14,247 nt of DNA from positions 1-14,247 of the forward strand of contig JADYXV010000244.1 in NCBI GenBank assembly GCA_020853995.1. The letters are read 5' to 3'. Source of the DNA: Novosphingobium sp. Its GTDB lineage: Bacteria; Pseudomonadota; Alphaproteobacteria; Sphingomonadales; Sphingomonadaceae. Position 1 is the stretch's first letter; the number at the start of each line of letters is the position of its first letter. Shown piece after piece: positions 1 through 6,772 of the stretch. The notes under the pieces were generated by a model that did not search any database, had not been told where the DNA came from, and saw nothing but the letters and a program-made list of their open reading frames with translations. A program made the translations under genes and the position numbers.

Positions 1-1
1 C

Positions 2-1603
2 CTGCATGGTGGAAATCTCATCGGCTTCCCGGTCCTTGACGGTTCAGGCAACCTGATCTCAACCGATCTGCGCCAGGGCATTCACACCAAGGGCCGGTCG
101 TTCGGCGGCGAGTTCGAATTCGAACCTGCTGAAGGCCTGACTATCAGCAACAAGATGCGTTACACTGATTTCAGTGGCCGCTTTATTGCACCGTTCACGC
201 ATGCTGTGGACACCGCCACCAATACGCTTGCTCGTGTAGGCGGTACTTCGGCCAGTTTCTTTAACGGACCGAACGCTGGACAAGCAGTGACCAACGCCTC
301 GCTTACCGGATTGACGGGCAACAACCTGATCACCGAAATCGCGCTGTTCGATACCGAACTGAACGACATGGGTAACTTTGCCAATGACTTGCGAGTAACC
401 AAATCGTTTGCTCTGGAAGGGGGCGAAATCGTCGCAACGGCTGGCTATTTCGTGATGAGCCAGAATTTTGAACAGCGTTGGCACTGGGGCCGTCTTCTAA
501 CCTCGACAGAAGATAACCCGTCGATCATCAACGTTCCCGGCGTGACCGAAGCCGGCGTCTACACTTATAACGGCGCATTCGGTGCATGCTGCAACATCCT
601 GTGGGACATGACCGCCAAGGTTGATGCGGTATACGGCGGCCTTAACGCCACCTTCGGTGACCTCAGCCTTGATGGCAGCTTGCGTCGTGAAACGATGCGT
701 TATGACGGCTTTGCCCAGTTCAACTCTGCCCGCAATGTCGACGTGAACCGCGACGGGACAATCGGCCCTGCAGAAACCGGCGTTCCTATCAGTGATCCCG
801 CGACGCGGGGTAACATTGGCGGCGCGCTGTCAGGTACTGCATATTCGATCGGTGCAAACTATCGCGCAACCGGCGATCTGGCCCTTTTTGCGCGTTACAG
901 CAAAGGCCTGACGTGGAACTTCGACCGTCAGTTCGGCGCATTCAGCGGAGGCCAGATCACCCAGCCAGGCTTGCTGCGCAACACGACAAAGCAGTTTGAA
1001 GCAGGTCTTAAGTGGCGTGAATCGATGGACTCGATCCCGGGCCGGCTCGAACTCTATCTCACCTACTTCCACGGTGAGGCAAACCTGCGCAATTTCTCAA
1101 TCACCAACAATCAGGCAACCGGCAACATCGTCAAGGCAGATGGTGTTGAGATGGAAGCCAACTGGCGCACGGGCAACTTCAACCTGTTCGGCAACGCCAC
1201 CTGGACAAATGCACGCAACGTAACCGACTTCTCGGTTCCTGCCCGCTCTGGTCTTGTCCCGCGTCGTCAAGCGGACTGGATCTACAACATCGGTGCGTCA
1301 TACACGTTCATTGACCGGCTTACTTTGGGTGCAGCCGTCAACGGAACGTCGGAAACCTTCGTCGACTTCGAAAACCGCTTCGTACAACCAGCCTTCAATG
1401 TCGTGACAGCGTATGTCAGCTTTGACGTGACCGACAGGATGACCCTTGCGGTGAACGCAAACAATCTGTTCGACACGACGGGCTTCACCGAAGGCGACGA
1501 AAGCCGGTTGTTCGATACCGACGGCAACGGCGCTTATGACACTTCGATCGGCCGCTCGATCACCGGGCGTACGATCTCTGCATCATTGCGTTACAGCTTC
1601 TAA
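2..1603 (+). CDS. TonB-dependent outer-membrane receptor, 3' part (5' end outside window)
   Basis: The frame is open from the first bases of the window, so the gene starts upstream; 533 residues remain of a family that is usually 800-1000 residues long. The plug domain and TonB box are missing and only barrel sequence is seen. The protein shows alternating amphipathic strands, tyrosine- and asparagine-rich turns, and the C-terminal end SLRYSF with a final phenylalanine, typical of beta-barrel proteins recognised by the Bam machinery. Near residues 196-197 a vicinal Cys-Cys pair lies in a probable surface loop. Two acidic loops (residues 247-258 and 505-513) resemble calcium-binding loops. It probably imports an oligosaccharide across the outer membrane with TonB energy. 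The adjacent LacI regulator, GPH permease and GH68 enzyme suggest sucrose or another fructoside, by analogy with SuxA of Xanthomonas; the substrate is inference. Confidence 0.93.
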   Translation: MHGGNLIGFPVLDGSGNLISTDLRQGIHTKGRSFGGEFEFEPAEGLTISNKMRYTDFSGRFIAPFTHAVDTATNTLARVGGTSASFFNGPNAGQAVTNASLTGLTGNNLITEIALFDTELNDMGNFANDLRVTKSFALEGGEIVATAGYFVMSQNFEQRWHWGRLLTSTEDNPSIINVPGVTEAGVYTYNGAFGACCNILWDMTAKVDAVYGGLNATFGDLSLDGSLRRETMRYDGFAQFNSARNVDVNRDGTIGPAETGVPISDPATRGNIGGALSGTAYSIGANYRATGDLALFARYSKGLTWNFDRQFGAFSGGQITQPGLLRNTTKQFEAGLKWRESMDSIPGRLELYLTYFHGEANLRNFSITNNQATGNIVKADGVEMEANWRTGNFNLFGNATWTNARNVTDFSVPARSGLVPRRQADWIYNIGASYTFIDRLTLGAAVNGTSETFVDFENRFVQPAFNVVTAYVSFDVTDRMTLAVNANNLFDTTGFTEGDESRLFDTDGNGAYDTSIGRSITGRTISASLRYSF

Positions 1604-1626
1604 CCTTTCAATCAGCAAACCCTCCA

Positions 1627-1660
1627 CCCCCGGCATTGGCCTGAAGGTCAGTGTCGGGGG
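1627..1660 (+). terminator. Probable rho-independent terminator after the TonB receptor gene
   Basis: A 15-base-pair stem (1627-1641 against 1646-1660) closes a TGAA tetraloop. Three of the pairs are G-U in the RNA of the + strand; the rest are Watson-Crick, and the base of the stem is five C-G pairs. It begins 23 bases after the receptor stop codon. The tail (CCTTTGC) is poor in T, so release may be less efficient than at a classical terminator. Confidence 0.65.
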
Positions 1661-1689
1661 CCTTTGCATGTTGGTCGGGACAAAGGCAG

Positions 1690-1739
1690 AAGCGTTTACC
1701 TCCTTGCCAAGTCCGCTTTGTGCGCCGTACTAAACGCTT
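1690..1739. repeat. Inverted repeat AAGCGTTTA / TAAACGCTT upstream of the LacI gene
   Basis: Nine-base arms at 1690-1698 and 1731-1739 are exact reverse complements separated by 32 bases. They lie between the receptor terminator and the -35 box of the lacI-type promoter. Each arm has the A/T-flanked central CG common in LacI-family operators, so they could be two operator copies in opposite orientation. They could equally be chance or a long-loop hairpin. Confidence 0.35.
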
Positions 1740-1787
1740 TATTAGCCTGACTGCGTCAAACACGTAGCTGACAGACCGCAAACACGG

Positions 1788-1816
1788 TTGACATTTATTA
1801 TGCGTATCAATCAGAT
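1788..1816 (+). promoter_or_regulatory. Probable sigma-70-type promoter of the LacI gene
   Basis: A perfect -35 hexamer TTGACA at 1788-1793 is followed, after a 17-base spacer, by TCAGAT at 1811-1816, a weak -10 match. It lies about 120 bases before the LacI ATG and just ahead of a strong ribosome binding site (GGAGG, 1828-1832). The sequence GATAACGG at 1814-1821 recurs in the leader of the sugar-transporter gene. Confidence 0.5.
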
Positions 1817-1827
1817 AACGGTAAATC

Positions 1828-1904
1828 GGAGGCAACCAGATATGTCAGCGCAACCATTGGCAAAACGCGACCGATCTGTTGTTAGCAACACCGAACCTTT
1901 CTGA
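1828..1904 (+). other. Strong ribosome binding site and 20-codon leader reading frame before the LacI gene
   Basis: GGAGG at 1828-1832 sits nine bases before ATG 1842, which opens a 20-codon frame (MSAQPLAKRDRSVVSNTEPF) ending at TGA 1902-1904. That stop lies seven bases before the LacI ATG at 1912, which itself has no visible Shine-Dalgarno sequence. Either this is a leader peptide whose translation delivers ribosomes to the LacI start, or the LacI protein really begins at 1842 and a one-base shift in the CCTTTCTG stretch (1896-1903) interrupts it. Deleting one T there would join the two frames as ...NTEP-SDRKMTT. Sequence alone does not decide. Confidence 0.5.
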
Positions 1905-1911
1905 CCGTAAA

Positions 1912-2928
1912 ATGACGACTGGACCAAGTGGCTTGAAAATCCGTAACATTGCTGAACTCGCCCGCATGGCCGGCGTCTCAGCGGGCACTGTTTCGCGTGC
2001 CCTTGCCGGTAAAGATCTGGTCAACAAAGAAACTCGCGAACGCATCCAGGCTTTGGCGCGCGAACATGGTTTCAGGCCCAACCAGATGGCACGCAGGCTG
2101 CGTACACAAAAAACCGGCGTTATCGGCGTCGTCATTCCGTTAGGGCACGAACGGCGCCAGCATATCTCTGACCCGTTCTTTATGACCTTGTTCGGCTATC
2201 TCGCTGATGAATTGACCGAAAGCGGTTATGATCTGATGCTCTCACGCGTGATCCCCGGTGATGGCGAATGGCTCGATCGCATCGTCGATTCCGGCATGCT
2301 TGATGGAGCGTTGGTCATTGGCCAATCGAATCAGACCGATGTAATTGAACGTGTCGCGGGGCAATATCGTCCGCTCGTTATCTGGGGCAGCCATCGCAAA
2401 GGCCAGATGCAATGCACTGTTGGCGTCGATAACGCTGCGGGCGGCCATCTGGCCGCTCAACGCCTGGTTGAACGCGGCGCTAAAAATCTTGCATTCTTTG
2501 GCGATACGAATGGTCCGGAAATCGCTGAGCGTCTGACCGGGGCGCAAGCTGTCGCCAATGCGAACAGTCTGCCGATGCGTGCCTTTCCGACGCATTTGGC
2601 CAGTGACGAAATGGCCAGCCAAATTGCAACACACCTTGATGATCTCGGCAATTCGGTCGACGGAATCGTCTGCGCGTCCGATATCATTGCCATGACAACA
2701 ATCCGCATGCTGCATGAACGCGGTCGGTCGGTACCCGATCAGATTGCAGTTACCGGTTTCGATGATCTGCCTTTGGCAGAGCGTATGGTGCCACAATTGA
2801 CTACCGTACGGCAGGATATCGCTGCGGGGGCACGCGCTATGGTTGATGCCTTGCAGCGCCGCATGGCAGGCGAGGATGTCCCTTCCACTGTTATGACACC
2901 GCAGCTTATCATTCGCGAAAGCGCCTGA
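1912..2928 (+). CDS. LacI-family transcriptional regulator of the sugar-uptake locus
   Basis: The 338-residue product has the standard layout: an N-terminal helix-turn-helix of LacI type (IRNIAELARMAGVSAGTVSRAL, split across residues 9-30), a hinge helix region ending near PNQMARRLR, then a periplasmic-binding-protein-like sugar-sensing domain (KTGVIGVVIP, DGALVIG, GVDNAAGG, GIVCASD, VTGFDDLPLA, LTTVRQD). It should bind DNA as a dimer and release it, or bind it, on sensing a sugar. The ATG at 1912 was preferred to the TTG at 1879 because neither has a clear ribosome binding site and the HTH begins soon after 1912; a start at 1842 in another frame is the alternative if a frameshift exists. Flanked by the receptor gene and convergent with the GH68 gene, it is the likely local regulator, comparable to SuxR. 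Confidence 0.93.
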   Translation: MTTGPSGLKIRNIAELARMAGVSAGTVSRALAGKDLVNKETRERIQALAREHGFRPNQMARRLRTQKTGVIGVVIPLGHERRQHISDPFFMTLFGYLADELTESGYDLMLSRVIPGDGEWLDRIVDSGMLDGALVIGQSNQTDVIERVAGQYRPLVIWGSHRKGQMQCTVGVDNAAGGHLAAQRLVERGAKNLAFFGDTNGPEIAERLTGAQAVANANSLPMRAFPTHLASDEMASQIATHLDDLGNSVDGIVCASDIIAMTTIRMLHERGRSVPDQIAVTGFDDLPLAERMVPQLTTVRQDIAAGARAMVDALQRRMAGEDVPSTVMTPQLIIRESA

Positions 2929-2929
2929 T

Positions 2930-4063
2930 CTACAGGACAGTCACCGCGTCCCCGTTAAACCGTAACGAGAAGCGAGGTGCAGGGGTTCCGCCAAAGTTGG
3001 TACGCAGCAATTCAGGGTGATCCGCCGTGGTGTGACCTTCCATCGCGAAGTAGTCAACGAAGCTCCAAACTTCGCCTTCTCCCGTAACCCACCAGCTATA
3101 GCTTTGTGTGGGTTCGGCATCAGGATTGGCTGCAACCAGCCCAGAACCATTGATAGGCCGCCAAGGGCCTGTCATCGTATCGCCTACTACGCCATAAAGT
3201 CCATTAGGGCCCGCAACGGCGTCTGGCGCAAAAACATGCCGCTGTGTTGACCAAAACAGATAATAGCTGCCATCACGAACCACCACATGGGGCCGTTCCA
3301 ATTCGTTGTTGATGCCAACGGCCTCTACAACCGGATCGCCCAGCACCCATTCGCCGTCTTCCAGCGTTGCAATACCGATGTTGCCGTTGTGCGTGTGATC
3401 GGACCAAGCCGCGGTGCCCGTAAACAGGATATGGGCCTTGCCTGTCTCGGGATCGCGCAGCCAGGCTGGGTCACGAAACCCTTTGATTTGGCCAGGCGCA
3501 CCGTTGTCTTGCCGATCAAGCAGGTAACGCACACCGTCTGCCACGCAAATCTCGCGAAGGTTGTCCCAATCACCCGGCCCGTTATCGCGCAAGGTACCCG
3601 CTACAACAAACAATCGCTGCTCGAACGTCAGCGCAGTTTCATCACGCCTGCCTGCCACCGTTATGAAATGCTGCACGGTATGGCCGTCGTCCATCAATAC
3701 CGCCGACCCGGCCCATTCGCGGCTTCCTGGCGTCAAACCATCAGGGAAAGCGTTGCCATGATCCCGCCAGCCATCACTGCCAAACGATAGCAAACGTATC
3801 CGTGCATGTGCATGTCGATCCACCGGATCGGGGAGCACTGGCGCACTTAAAAAGAACCACCATTGCCTGCCGGAATGCTCCACTGTGCGCCCATCCTCAT
3901 GCGCCAAGGGCCAGCAATCCCACAAGTCAAGATGTTGGAATATCCGGACCACATCGCCAGCCGCGATTGTCGGAATTCGCGGAACTTCAGGAAAGTGAAC
4001 GGGCGCCCATCGATAGGTCACGCCTTCAACAATCGATTGTAGCGCAACAGGAAGTTCGGACAT
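2930..4063 (-). CDS. GH68-family fructosidase/fructosyltransferase (levansucrase-like), no signal peptide
   Basis: The 377-residue protein carries the GH68 five-bladed propeller signatures. These are the nucleophile region LDLWDCWPL (Asp49), EWAGS (Trp117), the transition-state stabiliser motif FRDP (Arg197, Asp198), and NNELERPHV with Glu254, the likely acid/base Glu256 and Arg257. All residues that align with the Bacillus SacB catalytic triad are present. The expected reaction is cleavage of sucrose with water or another sugar as fructosyl acceptor. There is no hydrophobic N-terminal leader and no C-terminal extension, so a cytoplasmic site is most likely, although some Zymomonas GH68 enzymes leave the cell without a cleaved leader. 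At the position of SacB Arg360 it has Gln274, which argues for hydrolysis or short transfer rather than levan. The gene follows the permease by 49 bases and carries a palindrome CAATCGATTG inside codons 8-12. Its stop lies one base from the stop of the LacI gene. Confidence 0.9.
   Translation of the reverse strand: MSELPVALQSIVEGVTYRWAPVHFPEVPRIPTIAAGDVVRIFQHLDLWDCWPLAHEDGRTVEHSGRQWWFFLSAPVLPDPVDRHAHARIRLLSFGSDGWRDHGNAFPDGLTPGSREWAGSAVLMDDGHTVQHFITVAGRRDETALTFEQRLFVVAGTLRDNGPGDWDNLREICVADGVRYLLDRQDNGAPGQIKGFRDPAWLRDPETGKAHILFTGTAAWSDHTHNGNIGIATLEDGEWVLGDPVVEAVGINNELERPHVVVRDGSYYLFWSTQRHVFAPDAVAGPNGLYGVVGDTMTGPWRPINGSGLVAANPDAEPTQSYSWWVTGEGEVWSFVDYFAMEGHTTADHPELLRTNFGGTPAPRFSLRFNGDAVTVL
4029..4040. 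promoter_or_regulatory. Candidate LacI-family operator inside the GH68 gene (ACAATCGATTGT)
   Basis: A perfect 12-base palindrome with the central CG usual for LacI-family operators lies 24-35 bases inside the GH68 coding region. Its 10-base core, and 13 bases including the left flank (CAACAATCGATTG), are repeated exactly at 5547-5559 upstream of the transporter gene. Leu8 is encoded by CTA, normally a rare codon in GC-rich alphaproteobacteria; its last base is what completes the outer pair of the palindrome. Confidence 0.5.
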
Positions 4064-4112
4064 CAGATACTCTCAAAACAATATCATAAGGGGCAATCGC
4101 GTTTTCGCACTG

Positions 4113-5480
4113 CTACGCTGGTGACAACTGAGCCGGAACGGCGCCGTTCCTGCCCTCGCGCACCCACAACACCGACAAGCCGGCAAGAACCAGACAACCA
4201 CCACAGAACATCAACATGTTGCGCGGGTCACCGCCAAGAACCTGTTTGTATGCATCAAAGCCGATCGCCACGAAGCCCAGATCAAGGCGACTCATGACAA
4301 CGGCAAACAGCAACATCGGGATCACGATCATCATATTGAAGATGCCCATGTAAACGCCAGTTCGCTGGGGTGGGATCGCGTTGCTCAATATCGCATAGGG
4401 GTTGCCCATGATGCTCCCCCAAGCCATGCCGATGCCAATTGCAGGAAGGAACAGAAGAACTTTGTCCGAAATGTTCGGCAATGCAAACATGCCAAGACCG
4501 CCTGCAAACAAGCACATTGCATGGAGCGGTCCCGGCCCCATACGCTTGGCCAGCGGCACCATCGAAAATGCCGTCATGAAAGCAATTGCGTTGTAGAACG
4601 CAGCAATTTCCCCGTTGGTCAACACGGCGCTGCGGAATGCACTGCTGTGCACGTCGCTCGTCCCGTAAACCGTCCGGCTCATCGAATAGACCGCATATGT
4701 CCAATAGCCTGACATGCCAGCCCATTGGAACAAGCTCATCAGGCCAAGTTTGCGCATCGCCACAGGCATGGCGACGATCGCGCTGCCAATCTCGCGGAAG
4801 GTTGCCATCCCGCCTTTGGGCTGCGCGGCAATATGCTCGCGTTCTTCATTCGTCAGGGGCAATGCGGGAACCCGCAGTACTGACCAGACAATTGTGGATA
4901 GAGACAGGACCGCGCCAACCATAAAGACCACACGCACGGTGTAAGGAATGCCATGACTGTCGACCCAGTCCTGATTCATTCCCAAACCGACCAGCAACGA
5001 AGGCGTAAGAAATGCCAGCATCTGCGCAAGCCCGGTAAACGCACTTTGTGACAGGAAACCGGCCTGGCGTTGATCGGGGTTAAGCCGGTCGGAAACGTAA
5101 GCGCGATAAGGCTCCATTGTGATGTTGTTGCCAGCATCGAGAATCCACAAAAGCGACATCGCCATAAGGATCGAACTCGACAGCGGCATGAAGAACAGGC
5201 CGAACGTGCACAAGACGGCACCAATCAGAAAAAAGGGCGTGCGCCGTCCCCATTTGCTGTCCGTTCGGTCGCTTAACGCCCCGATGATCGGCTGCACCAG
5301 CAGGCCCGTAATAGGCCCTGCCAGTTGCAGCATTGGCAGTTGCGATTCGTCGGCCCCCAGATAACTGTAGATCGGCCCCATGTTGCCCTGCTGCAATCCG
5401 AAACTGAATTGGAGCCCCAGAAATCCGAGGTTCATCTCAAGAATCCGCGACAGCGGCAGATGCGGACGTTGGGCACTCAT
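4113..5480 (-). CDS. GPH/MFS sugar transporter, sucrose-permease type
   Basis: The 455-residue protein has about 12 hydrophobic segments and the loop 2-3 motif [14 protein letters not shown] (residues 71-84), characteristic of the glycoside-pentoside-hexuronide/sucrose symporter group that includes plant SUT carriers and bacterial SuxC. The N-terminal helix region [20 protein letters not shown] and the early intracellular motif [13 protein letters not shown] also fit this group. It should move sucrose or another glycoside across the inner membrane with protons. The ATG at 5480 is preceded on its strand by GGGAGAG seven bases upstream. It is the first gene of a two-gene unit with the GH68 enzyme, so it would deliver the substrate of that enzyme. 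Substrate assignment rests on family and neighbourhood. Confidence 0.88.
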   Translation of the reverse strand: MSAQRPHLPLSRILEMNLGFLGLQFSFGLQQGNMGPIYSYLGADESQLPMLQLAGPITGLLVQPIIGALSDRTDSKWGRRTPFFLIGAVLCTFGLFFMPLSSSILMAMSLLWILDAGNNITMEPYRAYVSDRLNPDQRQAGFLSQSAFTGLAQMLAFLTPSLLVGLGMNQDWVDSHGIPYTVRVVFMVGAVLSLSTIVWSVLRVPALPLTNEEREHIAAQPKGGMATFREIGSAIVAMPVAMRKLGLMSLFQWAGMSGYWTYAVYSMSRTVYGTSDVHSSAFRSAVLTNGEIAAFYNAIAFMTAFSMVPLAKRMGPGPLHAMCLFAGGLGMFALPNISDKVLLFLPAIGIGMAWGSIMGNPYAILSNAIPPQRTGVYMGIFNMMIVIPMLLFAVVMSRLDLGFVAIGFDAYKQVLGGDPRNMLMFCGGCLVLAGLSVLWVREGRNGAVPAQLSPA

Positions 5481-5546
5481 GCGCAGGCTCTCCCACCGGG
5501 CTTCGCTGACCCGTTATCGGATAGTGTCACAAGCGCGATCTGAAAA

Positions 5547-5559
5547 CAACAATCGATTG
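5547..5559. promoter_or_regulatory. Candidate LacI-family operator upstream of the sugar transporter (CAATCGATTG)
   Basis: The palindrome CAATCGATTG occupies 5550-5559, about 70 bases before the transporter ATG, in the 101-base gap between the DMT gene and the transporter gene. With its flank it matches 13 bases at 4027-4039 in the GH68 gene. A weak promoter can be drawn downstream on the minus strand (TTCAGA, 17 bases, TCCGAT), which would put the site immediately upstream of the -35 box. The GATAACGG motif at 5518-5511 (minus) is shared with the LacI promoter. Confidence 0.5.
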
Positions 5560-5581
5560 CATAAGATTTCATTCGAGAGGT

Positions 5582-6508
5582 TCAGTCGGGTTTTCTCGCG
5601 TCAACCAAGTCGGTCGCAGCAACCTCGGATGGCACTTTGCCGCTCTTCCATAGGTACAGTCCGGCTGCCACAATCACGACTGAGCCAAGGACGGCCAACG
5701 CATCAGGCCGCTCACCGAACAAGACCCAGCCGAACACTCCGGCCATCAGCAACTGAACATAAGTCATCGGCGCAATCGCGCCTGCATCAGCGCGTGTAGT
5801 CGCAATGAACAAGCATGCGTGTGCGGTTGTTGCGGTCACTGCTATCAAGGCACACTTTGCCAGCACCATTCCTGATGGCGTAGTAACTGCAAAGAACGAT
5901 AAGCCGCTGACGTGTCCGACGATTGTTGCAAACAACAGGAAAAGCGTTCCAATCGAAGCAACATTGAACTGCATTGCCAATGCACTCCCTGTTCCGGCAA
6001 CCTTTCGATTGGCGATCATCAGAAATGCCATGCCAGTTGCCGACAGAACCGGCAGCAAAGCCACCCAACCCAAAAGTCCGAAATTCGGCCGCAAGATGAT
6101 CAGGACGCCCGTAAAGGCCAGCACACTTGCAATCCACGTTTCCCGACGCAAGGGTTCCTTCAGTATAAGCGCTGCCAACAACGCGGTAATCATCGGACTT
6201 GTAAACGAAATCGCTGTAGCCTCTCCAATCGGCATCAGTTGGACCGCGCTGAAAAATCCGACTGCAGCAACAGAAACACTCAAGCCACGCAACATCTGCC
6301 AGCGAAATTTTGGATATGCAAAGCCCGCTCGCCCTTCACGCGCAAACAGCACCACGCCAAGACCAATTGCGCCAAGAAGGTAGCGCAATGCTGAAATTGC
6401 AGTGCCCGGCCACATCCCGGCCATACTTTTCACCACAGCATCGCCGACCGAAAGCAGGGCAAATGCCAGCAACGCAAAGCCAAGCGCAGAACTTTGACTG
6501 TTGTTCAA
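5582..6508 (-). CDS. EamA/DMT-superfamily permease (first copy)
   Basis: The 308-residue protein has about ten hydrophobic helices in two EamA halves. Each half ends in a typical E-rich turn: ILKEPLRRETW around residues 115-125 and LFGERPDALAV in the second half, with the family-like sequence PIGEATAISFTSPM before the first. Such proteins are inner-membrane drug/metabolite exporters; the substrate cannot be read from sequence. The frame begins with TTG at 6508, preceded by GGAACGAG on the minus strand; no in-frame ATG lies close upstream and the first helix starts soon after, so TTG is accepted with moderate confidence. The gene lies upstream of the sugar transporter on the same strand, but a 101-base gap with its own candidate operator suggests separate control. 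Confidence 0.85.
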   Translation of the reverse strand: MNNSQSSALGFALLAFALLSVGDAVVKSMAGMWPGTAISALRYLLGAIGLGVVLFAREGRAGFAYPKFRWQMLRGLSVSVAAVGFFSAVQLMPIGEATAISFTSPMITALLAALILKEPLRRETWIASVLAFTGVLIILRPNFGLLGWVALLPVLSATGMAFLMIANRKVAGTGSALAMQFNVASIGTLFLLFATIVGHVSGLSFFAVTTPSGMVLAKCALIAVTATTAHACLFIATTRADAGAIAPMTYVQLLMAGVFGWVLFGERPDALAVLGSVVIVAAGLYLWKSGKVPSEVAATDLVDARKPD

Positions 6509-6613
6509 AAGCTCGTTCCCGAAAACTGCGACCAGAACCTGCGCGAATGCGCCTTGGCATCTGTCCTAGATGCAACACTACGCCTCCTCCAGAGCTAATT
6601 ATACGATTGCATC

Positions 6614-6627
6614 CCGGACAAGTCCGG
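6614..6627. promoter_or_regulatory. Dyad CCGGACAAGTCCGG in the divergent DMT/cpaF intergenic region
   Basis: Two 6-base arms are perfect reverse complements around an AA centre. A two-base loop is too small for a stable RNA hairpin, so a protein-binding site is more likely than a terminator. It lies about 105 bases from the DMT start and 146 bases before the cpaF start, in a 264-base region where I could not place a convincing promoter. Confidence 0.3.
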
Positions 6628-6772
6628 CAAGGAATATCTCGGACGGTTCAGCCAAAACGGCGTTAGGAATCTCTGAAGGTTTTGCATGTAGTTAATCCTT
6701 ACCAATGGCGTGGCTGATGCGGGAAGATCTTGCATCCTGTTCACCGTCCAACAGCGTACCGGGGTTTATTGC

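Noticed and set aside
3287..3790. 167-codon open frame on the + strand opposite the GH68 gene
   Set aside because: Antisense shadow; the GH68 motifs prove the minus-strand frame.
5805..6383. 192-codon open frame on the + strand opposite the first DMT gene
   Set aside because: No recognisable domain or ribosome binding site; the minus strand carries a clear membrane protein.
6692..6706. TTAATCCTTACC before cpaF, resembling a CtrA cell-cycle box
   Set aside because: The CtrA box needs two TTAA half-sites seven bases apart; here the second half reads CAAT at that spacing, so the match is only partial.
6710..6772. N-terminal extension of CpaF
   Set aside because: The 21 extra residues show no CpaF-like sequence and the usual MSAFGRK start is available at 6773.
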